A DNA stretch of 64,000 nucleotides from Sphingomonadales bacterium (GTDB lineage: Bacteria; Pseudomonadota; Alphaproteobacteria; Sphingomonadales; Sphingomonadaceae): contig JAGWPW010000045.1 in NCBI GenBank assembly GCA_028870315.1, forward strand, positions 18,249-82,248, written 5' to 3'. The notes below the pieces were generated by a model. It ran no database searches. It saw only the letters and a program-made list of their open reading frames with translations, and was not told the DNA's origin. A program made the position numbers and the translations under genes. This document shows positions 44,507 to 52,949 of the stretch, piece by piece (the first letter of the stretch is position 1; every line of letters starts with the position of its first letter).

Positions 44507-45475
44507 ATGACGACGCACACCACCCGCATGTTGATTATCGGTTCGGGGCCGGCGGGGCTGTCCGCCGCGATCTATGGCGCGCGCGCCGGGCTGCAACCGA
44601 TCGTGGTGCAGGGCCTCCAGCCCGGCGGCCAGCTCACCATCACCACCGATGTCGAGAATTACCCGGGCTTTCGCGACGTCATCCAGGGCCCGTGGCTGAT
44701 GCAGGAAATGCAGGCGCAGGCCGAACATGTCGGGACTCGCATGCTGTGGGACATGATCACCAGCGTCGATCTGTCCGCCGCGCCGTTCCGCGCCACGGGC
44801 GATTCGGGCGATGTCTATGAAGGCGAAACCCTCGTCATCGCCACCGGCGCGCAGGCGAAATGGCTGGGCATCGCCGGCGAGCAGGAGCTTTCGGGCAAGG
44901 GTGTGTCGGCCTGCGCCACCTGCGACGGCTTTTTCTATCGCGGCAGGAAGGTGGTCGTCATCGGCGGCGGCAACACCGCGGTCGAGGAAGCGCTCTACCT
45001 CACCAACCACTCGCCTGACGTCACCCTGATCCACCGCCGCGCCAGCTTGCGCGCCGAACGGATTCTCCAGGACCGGCTGCACGCCCACCCCGGCATCAAG
45101 GTGCTGTGGAACAAGGCGCCCGAAGCCTTCCTCGGCGAGGATGGCAAGGGCCTCACCGGGCTCGCCCTGGTCGATACCGTCACCGGCGAACGCAGCATCG
45201 AGCCCGCCGACGGCGCCTTCGTGGCGATCGGCCACGCGCCGGCAACCGAATTGTTCAAGGACCAGCTCGCGCTCGATCCCGCAGGCTATCTGATCGTCGA
45301 GCCGGGCACCCCCAAAACCGCGATCCCCGGCGTCTTCGCCTGCGGTGACGTCATGGACCATGTCTATCGCCAGGCGGTCACCGCCGCCGGCACCGGCTGC
45401 ATGGCTGCGCTCGATGCAGAACGTTTCCTCGCCTCGCGCGAATTTGCTGGCAAACAGGTCCTGGTCGGGGCTTGA
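44507..45475 (+). CDS. trxB: Thioredoxin reductase TrxB
   Basis: A 322-residue NADPH-dependent flavoprotein keeping thioredoxin reduced in the cytoplasm. FAD-binding GSGPAGLSAAIYGARAG is near the N-terminus; the redox-active pair is CATC (C136, C139) in ACATCDGFFY; NADPH-binding GGGNTAVEEALYL follows; GVFACGDV near the end completes the FAD site. GGAGGG lies about 8 bases before the ATG at 44507. Full length relative to the family. Confidence 0.95.
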   Translation: MTTHTTRMLIIGSGPAGLSAAIYGARAGLQPIVVQGLQPGGQLTITTDVENYPGFRDVIQGPWLMQEMQAQAEHVGTRMLWDMITSVDLSAAPFRATGDSGDVYEGETLVIATGAQAKWLGIAGEQELSGKGVSACATCDGFFYRGRKVVVIGGGNTAVEEALYLTNHSPDVTLIHRRASLRAERILQDRLHAHPGIKVLWNKAPEAFLGEDGKGLTGLALVDTVTGERSIEPADGAFVAIGHAPATELFKDQLALDPAGYLIVEPGTPKTAIPGVFACGDVMDHVYRQAVTAAGTGCMAALDAERFLASREFAGKQVLVGA

Positions 45476-45569
45476 GGGTTCCGGGACGCGGTTTCCGGTT
45501 GCTCCCGGCAATGCGCGAGGGCCGGACCGGCTCAGCGTCGGCTGAATGCGCGCACCCGGCGACCCCGGC

Positions 45570-46472
45570 CTATACCGTCCCGATCTGATCCGCGTCGAAC
45601 GCGGTGGAAAGCGCGCGTTGCACCGCTGAAACACGCGGATGACGCAGCGCCGCCGGCGCCCAGGACAGATAATAGCCCTGTCTCGGGTTCCCGATCGGCG
45701 CGCGAATCTCGGCCAGTTCGCCGCGCCTGATCTGCTCATCGCACAGATAGCCGGGCAGCACCGTCCAGCCAAAGCCCTGCCGCAGCAGGCTGCGCAGGAA
45801 GCGCAGGTCCTGGCCGGTGAGCGCCGGGGATGGCAGGCGCAGCGTGATGGCGTTCGCGGCAAGCCAGCTGTCGAGCAGCGGCTGCTCGAGATTGTAGGCG
45901 AGGATCGGCTCGCCAGCGAGGCCGGCAGCCAGTGCGTCCGCCGCGAGAATCCGGGCGCTGACCGGCGGCGAGGCGACCGCGAAGAGGACTTCTTCGTGGA
46001 TCCTGATCGAGCGCAGCCGGCGATCCTCTATCGGTTCGCCGCCGATTGCGAGGTCGTGCTGGTCCTCATGAAGCGCCGCCCGGATCTCCTCGCGCGCGCC
46101 CGCCTCGATATGGACGCGCAATCCCGTGCGCAGCAGGGGCAGCAACCGCGGAACGACCACTTCGGCAAGGAAATCGCCATTGCCGATGAGGCGGACCGCG
46201 CCGCTCATGTCGGGCGATCGCGCGCGCGCCGAAAACAGCGCGGCCTCGGCGACGTCGAGACTGTCGCCCAGGCTTGCCGCCAGTTCGTCGGCGGTGGGAG
46301 TGGGGATCACGCCGCGCGAATGGCGCTTGAAAAGGTCGCGCTCGATCGTCGCTTCGAGGGCGGCGATGTGCTGCGAGACCGCCGGCTGGGTGAGCCCGAG
46401 CTTGCGCGCCGCCGCGCTGATCGAACGCTCGCGGTAGACCTCGATGAAGGTGCGCAGGTGCTGGAAGGGCAT
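45570..46472 (-). CDS. LysR-family transcriptional regulator
   Basis: A 300-residue regulator. The N-terminal LysR helix-turn-helix reads LRTFIEVYRERSISAAARKL then GLTQPAVSQHIAALE; the substrate-binding domain follows with SGAVRLIGNGDFLAEV and later GFGWTVLPGYLCDEQI. It is transcribed divergently from the FUSC efflux operon over about 106 bases, typical for a local activator, probably in response to an aromatic acid or similar toxic compound. Confidence 0.9.
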   Translation of the reverse strand: MPFQHLRTFIEVYRERSISAAARKLGLTQPAVSQHIAALEATIERDLFKRHSRGVIPTPTADELAASLGDSLDVAEAALFSARARSPDMSGAVRLIGNGDFLAEVVVPRLLPLLRTGLRVHIEAGAREEIRAALHEDQHDLAIGGEPIEDRRLRSIRIHEEVLFAVASPPVSARILAADALAAGLAGEPILAYNLEQPLLDSWLAANAITLRLPSPALTGQDLRFLRSLLRQGFGWTVLPGYLCDEQIRRGELAEIRAPIGNPRQGYYLSWAPAALRHPRVSAVQRALSTAFDADQIGTV

Positions 46473-46498
46473 AAGGCATCATATAAAATAACTTATAG
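46471..46498. promoter_or_regulatory. AT-rich divergent regulatory element between LysR and FUSC
   Basis: A 28-base AT-rich run holding ATAAG (46471-46475) and CTTAT (46492-46496) as an inverted pair stands out in the GC-rich gap and touches the LysR start codon. The rest of the gap up to the FUSC GTG at 46579 has no other clear signal. It probably contains the LysR promoter and a LysR-type binding site. Confidence 0.45.
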
Positions 46499-46578
46499 CT
46501 GCCTGCCAGAGTGCTGTTTGGCCGAGGGGAGGGCGCTGCCGTATAGGGTGAGCCTGAAAGTGCTGCCGGAAGTCCCGC

Positions 46579-48519
46579 GTGACGAATGCCCGAACCCTTC
46601 GACCCCCTGCGCTCCCGCAACCGGTTCTGCGGGTGCTATCGCCTGCGCGGCGGATGGCCCTTGGCTATTCGCTCAAGACGGTCGGGGCCGCGCTGCTGGC
46701 CTTGTGGGTGAGCCTGTGGGTTGGGCTTCCCATGCCGTTCTGGGCGATGACCACGGCGTTCATCATCAGCAATCCGCTTTCCGGGGCGACGCGCTCGAAG
46801 GCCGTGTATCGGGTCGTCGGGACCGTGGTCGGCGCGGCGGTGGCGGTCGCGCTGGTGCCATGGCTGGTGGCATGGCCCGAACTGCTGAGCCTGGCGCTCG
46901 CCCTGTGGCTGGGCGGCTGCCTTGCCGTGTCGCTCCTCGACCGCTCGCCCCGCTCCTATGTGCTGATGCTGTCGGGCTATACCGCCACGCTGATCGGCTT
47001 TTCGGCGGTGGACCGGCCCGAGGCGATCTTCGACATCGCCGCGGCGCGCGTGACCGAAATCGGCCTCGGCATCGCATGCAGCACGCTCGTCCACAGCCTG
47101 TTGTGGCCGCGTTCGGTCGCAGCGGCGCTGCAACCCCTGTTGCGGCGCTGGCTGACGGATGCGCGCGCCTGGCACGCGGATACCATGGCGCAGGCGAAGA
47201 TGGGCGATGATCGCCGGCAACTGGCGATCGACGTCGTGGAATGCACCCTGCTTGCCACCCATGTGCCGTTCGACACCTCGAATTGGCGCGAGGCTACCGG
47301 CGCGGTGCAGGCGCTGCTGCGCCGGATGCTGCTGATCCTGCCGGTCCTTTCGGGGCTGGCGGATCGGCGCAAGGCGCTGGTCGCGGCGGACGGCGAATGG
47401 CGCGGGCTGCTCCAGGAAAGTCTTGCGCTGCGCGACGCTCAGGTGAGGGCGCTGCTGGGCGAGTGCGAGGTGCTCCTCGCCCATCTCGAAGATCCGCACC
47501 GGCCACGCCCCGAACCGCTCACCGGGCGCGGCGCGATCACCCTCCATGCCGATCCCGGATTCGCGCTGCTTTCAGGATTTTCGGCGGCCGTCGCGACGCT
47601 GACCGGCTGCGCCCTGTGGATCGGAACCGGCTGGGCGGACGGCGGCGTGGCGGTGGCGCTGACGGGTGTCTTCTGCTGCCTGTTCGCAGGTATGGACAAC
47701 CCGGTGCCGACCATCCTCAGATTTGGAATGGCGATCCTTGCAGGAATCCCGCTGGCGGCGATCTATCTCTTCGCCGTCCTGCCCGGGGCCGATGGCTTCG
47801 CCGCGCTCGCGCTGCTGCTCGCGATTCCGCTTGTCGGCATCGGTTGCTTCAGCACCCATCCGTTCTGGGGCATTCCGGCGCAGGCGGCGACCATCGGCTT
47901 TTGCAGTGCGCTCGCCATCCAGGAGAGCTTTTCGCCCGACTTCGCGCATTTCCTCAGTTCCAACCTCGCGCAGGTCGTGGCCGTGATCCTTGCCGCCGGG
48001 GTGACTGCGGGGCTGCGCCAGATCGGGCAGGATGTCGTCATCACCCGGTTGGTGCGCCACATGCGCCGGGAACTTGCCGATCTTGCCGCGGCGCCGACGC
48101 CGCCCGATCCAGTGGCCGTGCTGAGCCGCGCGATCGACCGGTTGGCGCTGATCGCGCAGCGGCTGGAGGCCGGCACCGACCCCGCCGAGAAGGGCCTCGT
48201 CGATGTGCGCCTCGCCATGAACCTGGCGAGCATCCAGCAGTTGCGCGCCTCTGCCCCGGCGGGTTTGGGTGATGCGCTGGCGAAGGTGCTGGCGGATGCG
48301 GCGGCCTGGTTTTCGCGCGAGACCGACGATCCGCCGCCGGCAGCGCTTCTGGACGCGATCGACCGTGCGCTTGCCCTGACCCTGGTCGTCCCCCCGCCCG
48401 AGGCGACCGGTCTTGCGACGCTGTTTCAGGTCGGCCCCGAACAGGGGCGTCCGGCGCTGGTCGCCCTGCGGCGCAATCTTTTTCCCGATGCGCGCGGCTT
48501 TGTCGGGGTGCCGGCATGA
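46579..48519 (+). CDS. FUSC-family (AaeB-like) inner-membrane efflux pump
   Basis: A 646-residue inner-membrane protein of the fusaric-acid-resistance/aromatic-acid-exporter type. It has two hydrophobic halves: a first cluster of helices from GYSLKTVGAALLALWVSLWV (about residue 29) to LGIACSTLVHSL, a cytoplasmic stretch, and a second cluster from GFSAAVATLTGCALWIGTG to LAAGVTAGLRQIG. The start is GTG at 46579 with GGAAG about 9 bases upstream. Together with the DUF1656, HlyD and NodT genes downstream, it should form a tripartite pump. The substrate is likely an aromatic or organic acid, inferred from the family. Confidence 0.87.
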   Translation: MTNARTLRPPALPQPVLRVLSPARRMALGYSLKTVGAALLALWVSLWVGLPMPFWAMTTAFIISNPLSGATRSKAVYRVVGTVVGAAVAVALVPWLVAWPELLSLALALWLGGCLAVSLLDRSPRSYVLMLSGYTATLIGFSAVDRPEAIFDIAAARVTEIGLGIACSTLVHSLLWPRSVAAALQPLLRRWLTDARAWHADTMAQAKMGDDRRQLAIDVVECTLLATHVPFDTSNWREATGAVQALLRRMLLILPVLSGLADRRKALVAADGEWRGLLQESLALRDAQVRALLGECEVLLAHLEDPHRPRPEPLTGRGAITLHADPGFALLSGFSAAVATLTGCALWIGTGWADGGVAVALTGVFCCLFAGMDNPVPTILRFGMAILAGIPLAAIYLFAVLPGADGFAALALLLAIPLVGIGCFSTHPFWGIPAQAATIGFCSALAIQESFSPDFAHFLSSNLAQVVAVILAAGVTAGLRQIGQDVVITRLVRHMRRELADLAAAPTPPDPVAVLSRAIDRLALIAQRLEAGTDPAEKGLVDVRLAMNLASIQQLRASAPAGLGDALAKVLADAAAWFSRETDDPPPAALLDAIDRALALTLVVPPPEATGLATLFQVGPEQGRPALVALRRNLFPDARGFVGVPA

Positions 48520-48737
48520 CCGCCGAATACGCCATCGGCGGGATCTATGTCGCCGCCGCCCCGGTCGAGGCTTTCCTTGCCCTTCTCGTGGCGATCGTCC
48601 TGCATCGGCTGCTGGTGCGCGGACGGCTCTACCGCTGGGTCTGGCACCCGATCCTCGCCGATACGGCGCTGTGGATCATCGTCTGGGCACTGCTCTCGCT
48701 CTGGCTTCTCCCGCTTCTCCACGGATCCCCGGCATGA
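48516..48737 (+). CDS. DUF1656 (AaeX-like) small membrane protein
   Basis: A 73-residue protein with two membrane helices, FLALLVAIVLHRLLV and LWIIVWALLSLWLLPLL, that matches DUF1656/AaeX. Such proteins always accompany FUSC-HlyD pumps; the function is unknown. It overlaps the FUSC stop and the HlyD start by four bases each (ATGA). Confidence 0.85.
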   Translation: MTAEYAIGGIYVAAAPVEAFLALLVAIVLHRLLVRGRLYRWVWHPILADTALWIIVWALLSLWLLPLLHGSPA

Positions 48738-49705
48738 CCTCCACCTTCTCTCCTGGTGCCCGCCGCATGCTTCGCGTCGGACTGACGCTGGTCCTGGTGA
48801 TTGCCGCGCTGGTGGGCGCCCGCGCGCTGATCGCATATTACCAGGCCGATCCCTGGACGCGCGACGGGCGGGTGCGGGCCGATATCGTGCAGGTGGCCCC
48901 CGACGTGGCCGGCACGGTTGTCGCGGTCTTCGTCCGGCACGACCAGCGCGTGCGCAAGGGTGAGCCGCTCTTCCAGATCGATCCCGCACGCTATGATCTC
49001 GCCGTGGGGCAGGCCAACAGCCAGGTTTTGCAGGCTCGGGCCGACGTGGCGCGGGCGCGTTCGGCGATCATCCGTGCCGAGGCGACCCTTGACGAGGCGC
49101 GGCGCGAAGCCGCGCGCAATCGCGGACTGGGCGATCTGGTCGCCCGCGAGGCGACCGAACAGAGCATGGCGAAGGTCGATGAGGGCGAGGCTTCGGCGAG
49201 CGAGGCGCGCTCCGCGCTCGCGGCCGCCGACGCCCGGGTTGCCGAGGCGCGCAACGCGCTCGACCTTGCCCGGCTCAACCGCGCCCGCACGCGCGTGGCA
49301 GCGCCGATCGATGGCGAGCTGTCCGACGTTGCCCTGCGCGTTGGCGACTATGTCAGCGTCGGCACGCCGGTCCTCGCGCTGATCGACAGCGGGAGCCTGC
49401 GCGTCGAGGGCTATTTCGAGGAAACCAAGCTGCCGCGCATCTTCATCGGCCAGGCGGCGACGATCCGCCTGATGGGCGAGGATCAGACGTTTTCGGGGCA
49501 TGTGGTGTCCGTCGCCGGGGCGATCGAGGACCACGACCGCGTGGGCACCTCGCGCCTTGTCCCCGCGATAAACCCCAGCTTCAGCTGGGTGCGGCTGCCC
49601 CAGCGCGTGCCGGTGCGCATCCATCTCGACCGGTCGCCGGCGCGGATCGCGCTGATCGCCGGGCGCACGGCATCGGTCACGCTGGCGCAGGCGGGCAGGC
49701 GATGA
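48734..49705 (+). CDS. HlyD-family periplasmic adaptor subunit
   Basis: A 323-residue membrane-fusion protein. One N-terminal helix (RVGLTLVLVIAALVGARALI) anchors it; the lipoyl halves are VQVAPDVAGTVVAVFV and TRVAAPIDGELSDVAL; between them about 120 residues of Ala/Glu/Arg-rich coiled-coil hairpin reach the outer-membrane tunnel. It links the FUSC pump to the NodT channel. The position in the operon, with four-base overlaps on both sides, supports this. Confidence 0.9.
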   Translation: MTSTFSPGARRMLRVGLTLVLVIAALVGARALIAYYQADPWTRDGRVRADIVQVAPDVAGTVVAVFVRHDQRVRKGEPLFQIDPARYDLAVGQANSQVLQARADVARARSAIIRAEATLDEARREAARNRGLGDLVAREATEQSMAKVDEGEASASEARSALAAADARVAEARNALDLARLNRARTRVAAPIDGELSDVALRVGDYVSVGTPVLALIDSGSLRVEGYFEETKLPRIFIGQAATIRLMGEDQTFSGHVVSVAGAIEDHDRVGTSRLVPAINPSFSWVRLPQRVPVRIHLDRSPARIALIAGRTASVTLAQAGRR

Positions 49706-51111
49706 CCGGGAATCGCCGCGCGGCGCTGGTCGTCTGCGTTGCGCTGACGCTCGCCGGCTGCACCATGGGACCCGACTATCACCTTCCCGCGGCAGCGGTG
49801 GTGAACCGGCCCGCGGCGCGCGGGCCGCTGAACGCGCCGATCGGCCTCACGGCGGCCGATGACCTGCCGCCGCGGTGGTGGCATCTTTACGATGACCCCG
49901 TGCTCGACGGCCTTGAGAAGCAGGCGCTGGCCGGAAGCACCGACCTTCGGATCGCGGCCGCGAACCTTGCCCGCGCCGAGGCGATGACCAGGGCCGCCGA
50001 GGGCGCCGCCGAGCCCGAACTCACGGTCGATGCGGCAGCAGAGCGCGCGCAGCTTTCGGGCGAATCCTATCTCCTGTCCGAGCCGCTGCCCGCGGCAACG
50101 CTCGGCTCGGCGGATGTGCAGGTCAGCTACCAGCTCGACCTGTTCGGCCGCATCCGCCGCAGCGTCGAGGCGGCCCGCGCCGATGAGGAGGCGCGCCGCG
50201 CGCTGCTGGGCGCGGTCCGGGTGACGCTCGCCGGCGAGGTCGCCCGGGCCTATGTCGGGGTCTGCGGTGCGCAGGAAACGGTCGATGCGCTGGAGGCGGC
50301 ATCGGCCGTGCAGCAGGACCTCCTGCGCGTCGCGCGCCGGTTGCAGGCGGCGGGACGGATCAGCGAGACCGAGGTGCCGGCGGCGCAGGCCCGCGCGGCC
50401 GAGGTCGAGGCGCTGGTGCCGCAGGCCCGCGCCCGCGCGATGGCAGGGCTGTATCAGCTCGCCTTCCTGCTCGGCCGCGTCCCGTCGGACTATCCCCGCG
50501 CGGCCGAAGCCTGCCGTCACCTGCCCCAACTGACCCGCCCGCTCCCGATCGGCGACGGCGCCAGCCTGTTGGCCCGGCGACCGGATGTGCGCGCCGCGGA
50601 GCGTCAGCTGGCGGCTGCAACCGCGCGGATCGGCGTTGCCACGGCCGAACTTTACCCGCAGATCGGCTTTGCCGCGTCGGTTGGATCGGCCGGCTATCTT
50701 GCGGATCTCGGCAGCGCCGCGGCCAACAGCTGGAGCATCGGATCGTTGATTCACTGGGCGTTTCCAACCGCGGGTGCCCGGGCGCGGGTCAAGGCGGCCG
50801 GTGCGGACCAGCAGCGCGCGCTTGCCAGCTTCGATGGCACGGTCCTGACCGCGCTGCGCGATGCGCAAACCGCGCTGGCGACCTATGGCGAGGACCACGC
50901 GCGGGCGATATCGCTCGACCGCGCGGCCGAGGCGGCGCAGCGCGAGTCGGACCAGCTCGCCCGGCTGAAGCGGGCGGGACGGGCGCCTGCCCAGACGGAA
51001 CTTGGTGGACGGGCGGGCGCGCTCGCGGCACAGTTGCGCGCGCAAATCGGCCGCGATGCGGTCGCGCAGGATCAGGTGACACTGTTCCTGGCGCTTGGCG
51101 GCGGTTGGTGA
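49702..51111 (+). CDS. NodT-family outer-membrane efflux lipoprotein
   Basis: A 469-residue TolC/OprM-type channel. The lipobox LTLAGC at about residue 19 marks lipid attachment. PRWWHLYDDPVLDGLEKQAL is the conserved N-terminal segment; SYQLDLFGRIRRSVEAARAD matches the typical DLFGR motif and RRPDVRAAERQLAAATARIG the second repeat. It completes a tripartite pump with FUSC and HlyD. It converges with the XrtA hydrolase gene. Confidence 0.9.
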   Translation: MTGNRRAALVVCVALTLAGCTMGPDYHLPAAAVVNRPAARGPLNAPIGLTAADDLPPRWWHLYDDPVLDGLEKQALAGSTDLRIAAANLARAEAMTRAAEGAAEPELTVDAAAERAQLSGESYLLSEPLPAATLGSADVQVSYQLDLFGRIRRSVEAARADEEARRALLGAVRVTLAGEVARAYVGVCGAQETVDALEAASAVQQDLLRVARRLQAAGRISETEVPAAQARAAEVEALVPQARARAMAGLYQLAFLLGRVPSDYPRAAEACRHLPQLTRPLPIGDGASLLARRPDVRAAERQLAAATARIGVATAELYPQIGFAASVGSAGYLADLGSAAANSWSIGSLIHWAFPTAGARARVKAAGADQQRALASFDGTVLTALRDAQTALATYGEDHARAISLDRAAEAAQRESDQLARLKRAGRAPAQTELGGRAGALAAQLRAQIGRDAVAQDQVTLFLALGGGW

Positions 51112-51136
51112 GCGGCGCGAGCGCCGCGCCCCGCGT

Positions 51137-51904
51137 TCAGAGCGATTGGAGGATTGCCTCTTCCAGCCAGGCCTGCGCGGCAGGTTCGACGAAGCCATGG
51201 CTGGCCCCGGCACAGCGCCGCAGGCGCGGATCGCGCCTGTCCCACGCCGCGAGGAAGGCCTGCGCGGTGCGGTCGCGTTCGGCGAGGAGGATGTGCGCCG
51301 GGCCGGTGAAGCCGGCAAGGCCCTGGCGCATGTCCGCGAGCAGCGCGCTTTCGGGCACAGCGGGGGCGAGCGTGCCGCGCAGGCTGGCGAGCAGCGGCTT
51401 GAGGGCGATCCGCCCGGTGAGAAGGCGGCTCAGCGCGCCGCGGTCGGCGAGGCGGCGGCGGTAGTGGTGGCGCAGCGCGGCGGGGTCGGGGGCGCCGTCG
51501 TCGCGGTCGTGGCTCCACGGGTTGGCGAGGATCAGCGCGTCGGCACCGGCACCCTGCGCCAGCATCAGCGCGCTTGCCGCGTCGCAATTGCCGAAGGCGG
51601 CGATGCGGGTGAGGTGCGGCTGCGCGGCGCGCAAGGCGGCCAGCGCGGCGGCGATGTCGGGCGCGCTTTCGCGAAAGCCGAGGTTGGGGCCCGAGCTGTC
51701 GCCGACGCCGCGGCGGTCGAAGCGCAGCACCGGCGCGCCGCGCGCCGCGAGCCTTGCGGCAAGCCGTGCCTGTCCATTGCCGGCACCGGCGCGGGTCTCG
51801 TTGCCGCCCGAGACGATGAGGAGCCCGCTGGCGCCCGGCGCGGCGTCGAGCGTCGCGACAAGCTGCGCGCCCTCGCAGGCGATGGTGAGGAAGCTTCGGC
51901 TCAC
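51137..51904 (-). CDS. Exosortase A system-associated hydrolase 1
   Basis: A 255-residue alpha/beta hydrolase of the XrtA-linked class. It has the LLIVSGGNETRAGAG oxyanion-type start, LRFDRRGVGDSSG and the elbow FGNCDAASAL, in which the usual Ser of GxSxG is replaced by Cys. ASHGFVEPAAQ near the end carries the likely His. The start is GTG at 51904 (VSRSFLTI), overlapping the hydrolase 2 stop (GTGA). It is last in the minus-strand XrtA group (FemAB, ACP, hydrolase 2, hydrolase 1). Its substrate in exopolysaccharide or protein-sorting metabolism is not known. Confidence 0.82.
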   Translation of the reverse strand: MSRSFLTIACEGAQLVATLDAAPGASGLLIVSGGNETRAGAGNGQARLAARLAARGAPVLRFDRRGVGDSSGPNLGFRESAPDIAAALAALRAAQPHLTRIAAFGNCDAASALMLAQGAGADALILANPWSHDRDDGAPDPAALRHHYRRRLADRGALSRLLTGRIALKPLLASLRGTLAPAVPESALLADMRQGLAGFTGPAHILLAERDRTAQAFLAAWDRRDPRLRRCAGASHGFVEPAAQAWLEEAILQSL

Positions 51905-52563
51905 CCCCCGATCCCCAGAGCGACGATCGCGGCAAGCGCGTCGGCCTGTTCGCGGCTTTCGCCGGGTTCGGCGCGCAGCCACAGCCCGCCGCCGCCGATC
52001 ATGTCCTGCGTGATTACCGTCTGCCCCGAGGTTTCGGGTTCGAGCACGGCGAATTCGGCGAGGAAGGCCGCGCCGAGCGCGTAGCCGGCGAGATCGAGCC
52101 CGGCGCGGCGGCCCTGTTCGAGCAGGCCCGCGCTGGTTTCCTCGGCGCCGGCCTCGCGCGAGGCGAGGACGCGCGCGCGCAGCATCGGGCGCAGCAGCGC
52201 CGCGCCATCCGCAGGCGCATAGCGCCAGCCGGGCAGCGCGGGCGGGGCGAGAAGCGCGCCGCCGTGGATCGCCAGCACCGCGGTTGCCGCGAAATGGTCG
52301 GCGGCGGCGCGCATCGCCGCGCGCCAGCTTGCCGGCGTCTGCGCGGCAAGCGGGGCAAGGCTTTCGCCGGTGCCCGGAAGATCGGGCAGGAAGCCATCGA
52401 CCCCGGCCGCATCGAGCCGGCGCATCACCTCGACGGTGAAGCGCCGCAGCCGATTGCCGGCCTCGAACAGTGCCGGCACCACCAGCAGGCGGCGCGACCG
52501 GCGGCGATCACAGACAAGCGCATATTCAGGGCCCTGGGGCGAAGGCCATGCCCCCGGCGTCAT
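51901..52563 (-). CDS. Exosortase A system-associated hydrolase 2
   Basis: A 220-residue hydrolase-like protein: LLVVPALFEAGNRLRRFTVE at the N-terminus, GFLPDLPGTGES and VLAIHGGALLAPP, with a C-terminal GLWLRAEPGESREQADALAA. In the usual place of the nucleophile there is His-Gly-Gly, so catalytic competence is unclear. It overlaps the ACP gene by four bases and hydrolase 1 by four bases. It probably acts with hydrolase 1 and the ACP. Confidence 0.75.
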   Translation of the reverse strand: MTPGAWPSPQGPEYALVCDRRRSRRLLVVPALFEAGNRLRRFTVEVMRRLDAAGVDGFLPDLPGTGESLAPLAAQTPASWRAAMRAAADHFAATAVLAIHGGALLAPPALPGWRYAPADGAALLRPMLRARVLASREAGAEETSAGLLEQGRRAGLDLAGYALGAAFLAEFAVLEPETSGQTVITQDMIGGGGLWLRAEPGESREQADALAAIVALGIGG

Positions 52564-52826
52564 GCCGTGCCGCGCTTGGCCTCGACGAAGCGCAGAAGCG
52601 CGCCATAGCTGTCGAGCAGTTCGCCATCGACCTCGTCATCGTCGATCGTCACGCTCAGGCGATCCTCGATCTCGGTCAGCAGCCCGGCGACCGCCATCGA
52701 ATCGAGTTCGGGCAGATGACCGAACAGCCCGGTTGCCGGGGTGAAGCGGGCCACCTGCTCCGCGCTCAGCCCGAGGACATCGGCGAGAATGCGGCGCAGG
52801 CGCTGGTCGGTGCTGTGCATGTCCAT
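52560..52826 (-). CDS. Acyl carrier protein, exosortase A-associated
   Basis: An 88-residue carrier protein with the phosphopantetheine attachment motif LPELDSMAVAGLL (Ser in DSM, about residue 43) between acidic helices. It should carry an acyl or amino-acyl group activated by the ligase at 53985-55511. It overlaps hydrolase 2 by four bases and is separated from the FemAB gene upstream by a 123-base gap with two strong hairpins. Confidence 0.88.
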   Translation of the reverse strand: MDMHSTDQRLRRILADVLGLSAEQVARFTPATGLFGHLPELDSMAVAGLLTEIEDRLSVTIDDDEVDGELLDSYGALLRFVEAKRGTA

Positions 52827-52859
52827 GGCGGCTCGTCTGGCTGGAGTCTATCGGTCCCC

Positions 52860-52911
52860 GGCCACCGCCCGCCCCGCTCCCCCGCGCGGGGGAGCGGGGC
52901 GGGCGGTGGCC
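52860..52911. repeat. Perfect 52-base palindrome
   Basis: The stretch from 52860 to 52911 equals its own reverse complement over all 52 bases (26-base arms, no loop). The arms run GGCCACCGCCCG... and meet at the central GCGC. It lies between the ACP start (52826) and the FemAB stop (52950), both on the minus strand. As RNA it would form a very stable stem. Confidence 0.95.
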
Positions 52912-52938
52912 AAAATCCCCGTCTTCCGGCGGATTTTT
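52912..52938 (-). terminator. Intrinsic-type terminator after the FemAB gene
   Basis: Read on the minus strand, AAAATCC and GGATTTT pair around a smaller CCG/CGG stem with a GAAGA loop and end in TTTTG. It begins 12 bases past the FemAB stop. A stem followed by T residues fits a rho-independent terminator, so the ACP-hydrolase genes may have their own promoter. Confidence 0.6.
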
Positions 52939-52949
52939 CACGAGCCTCC

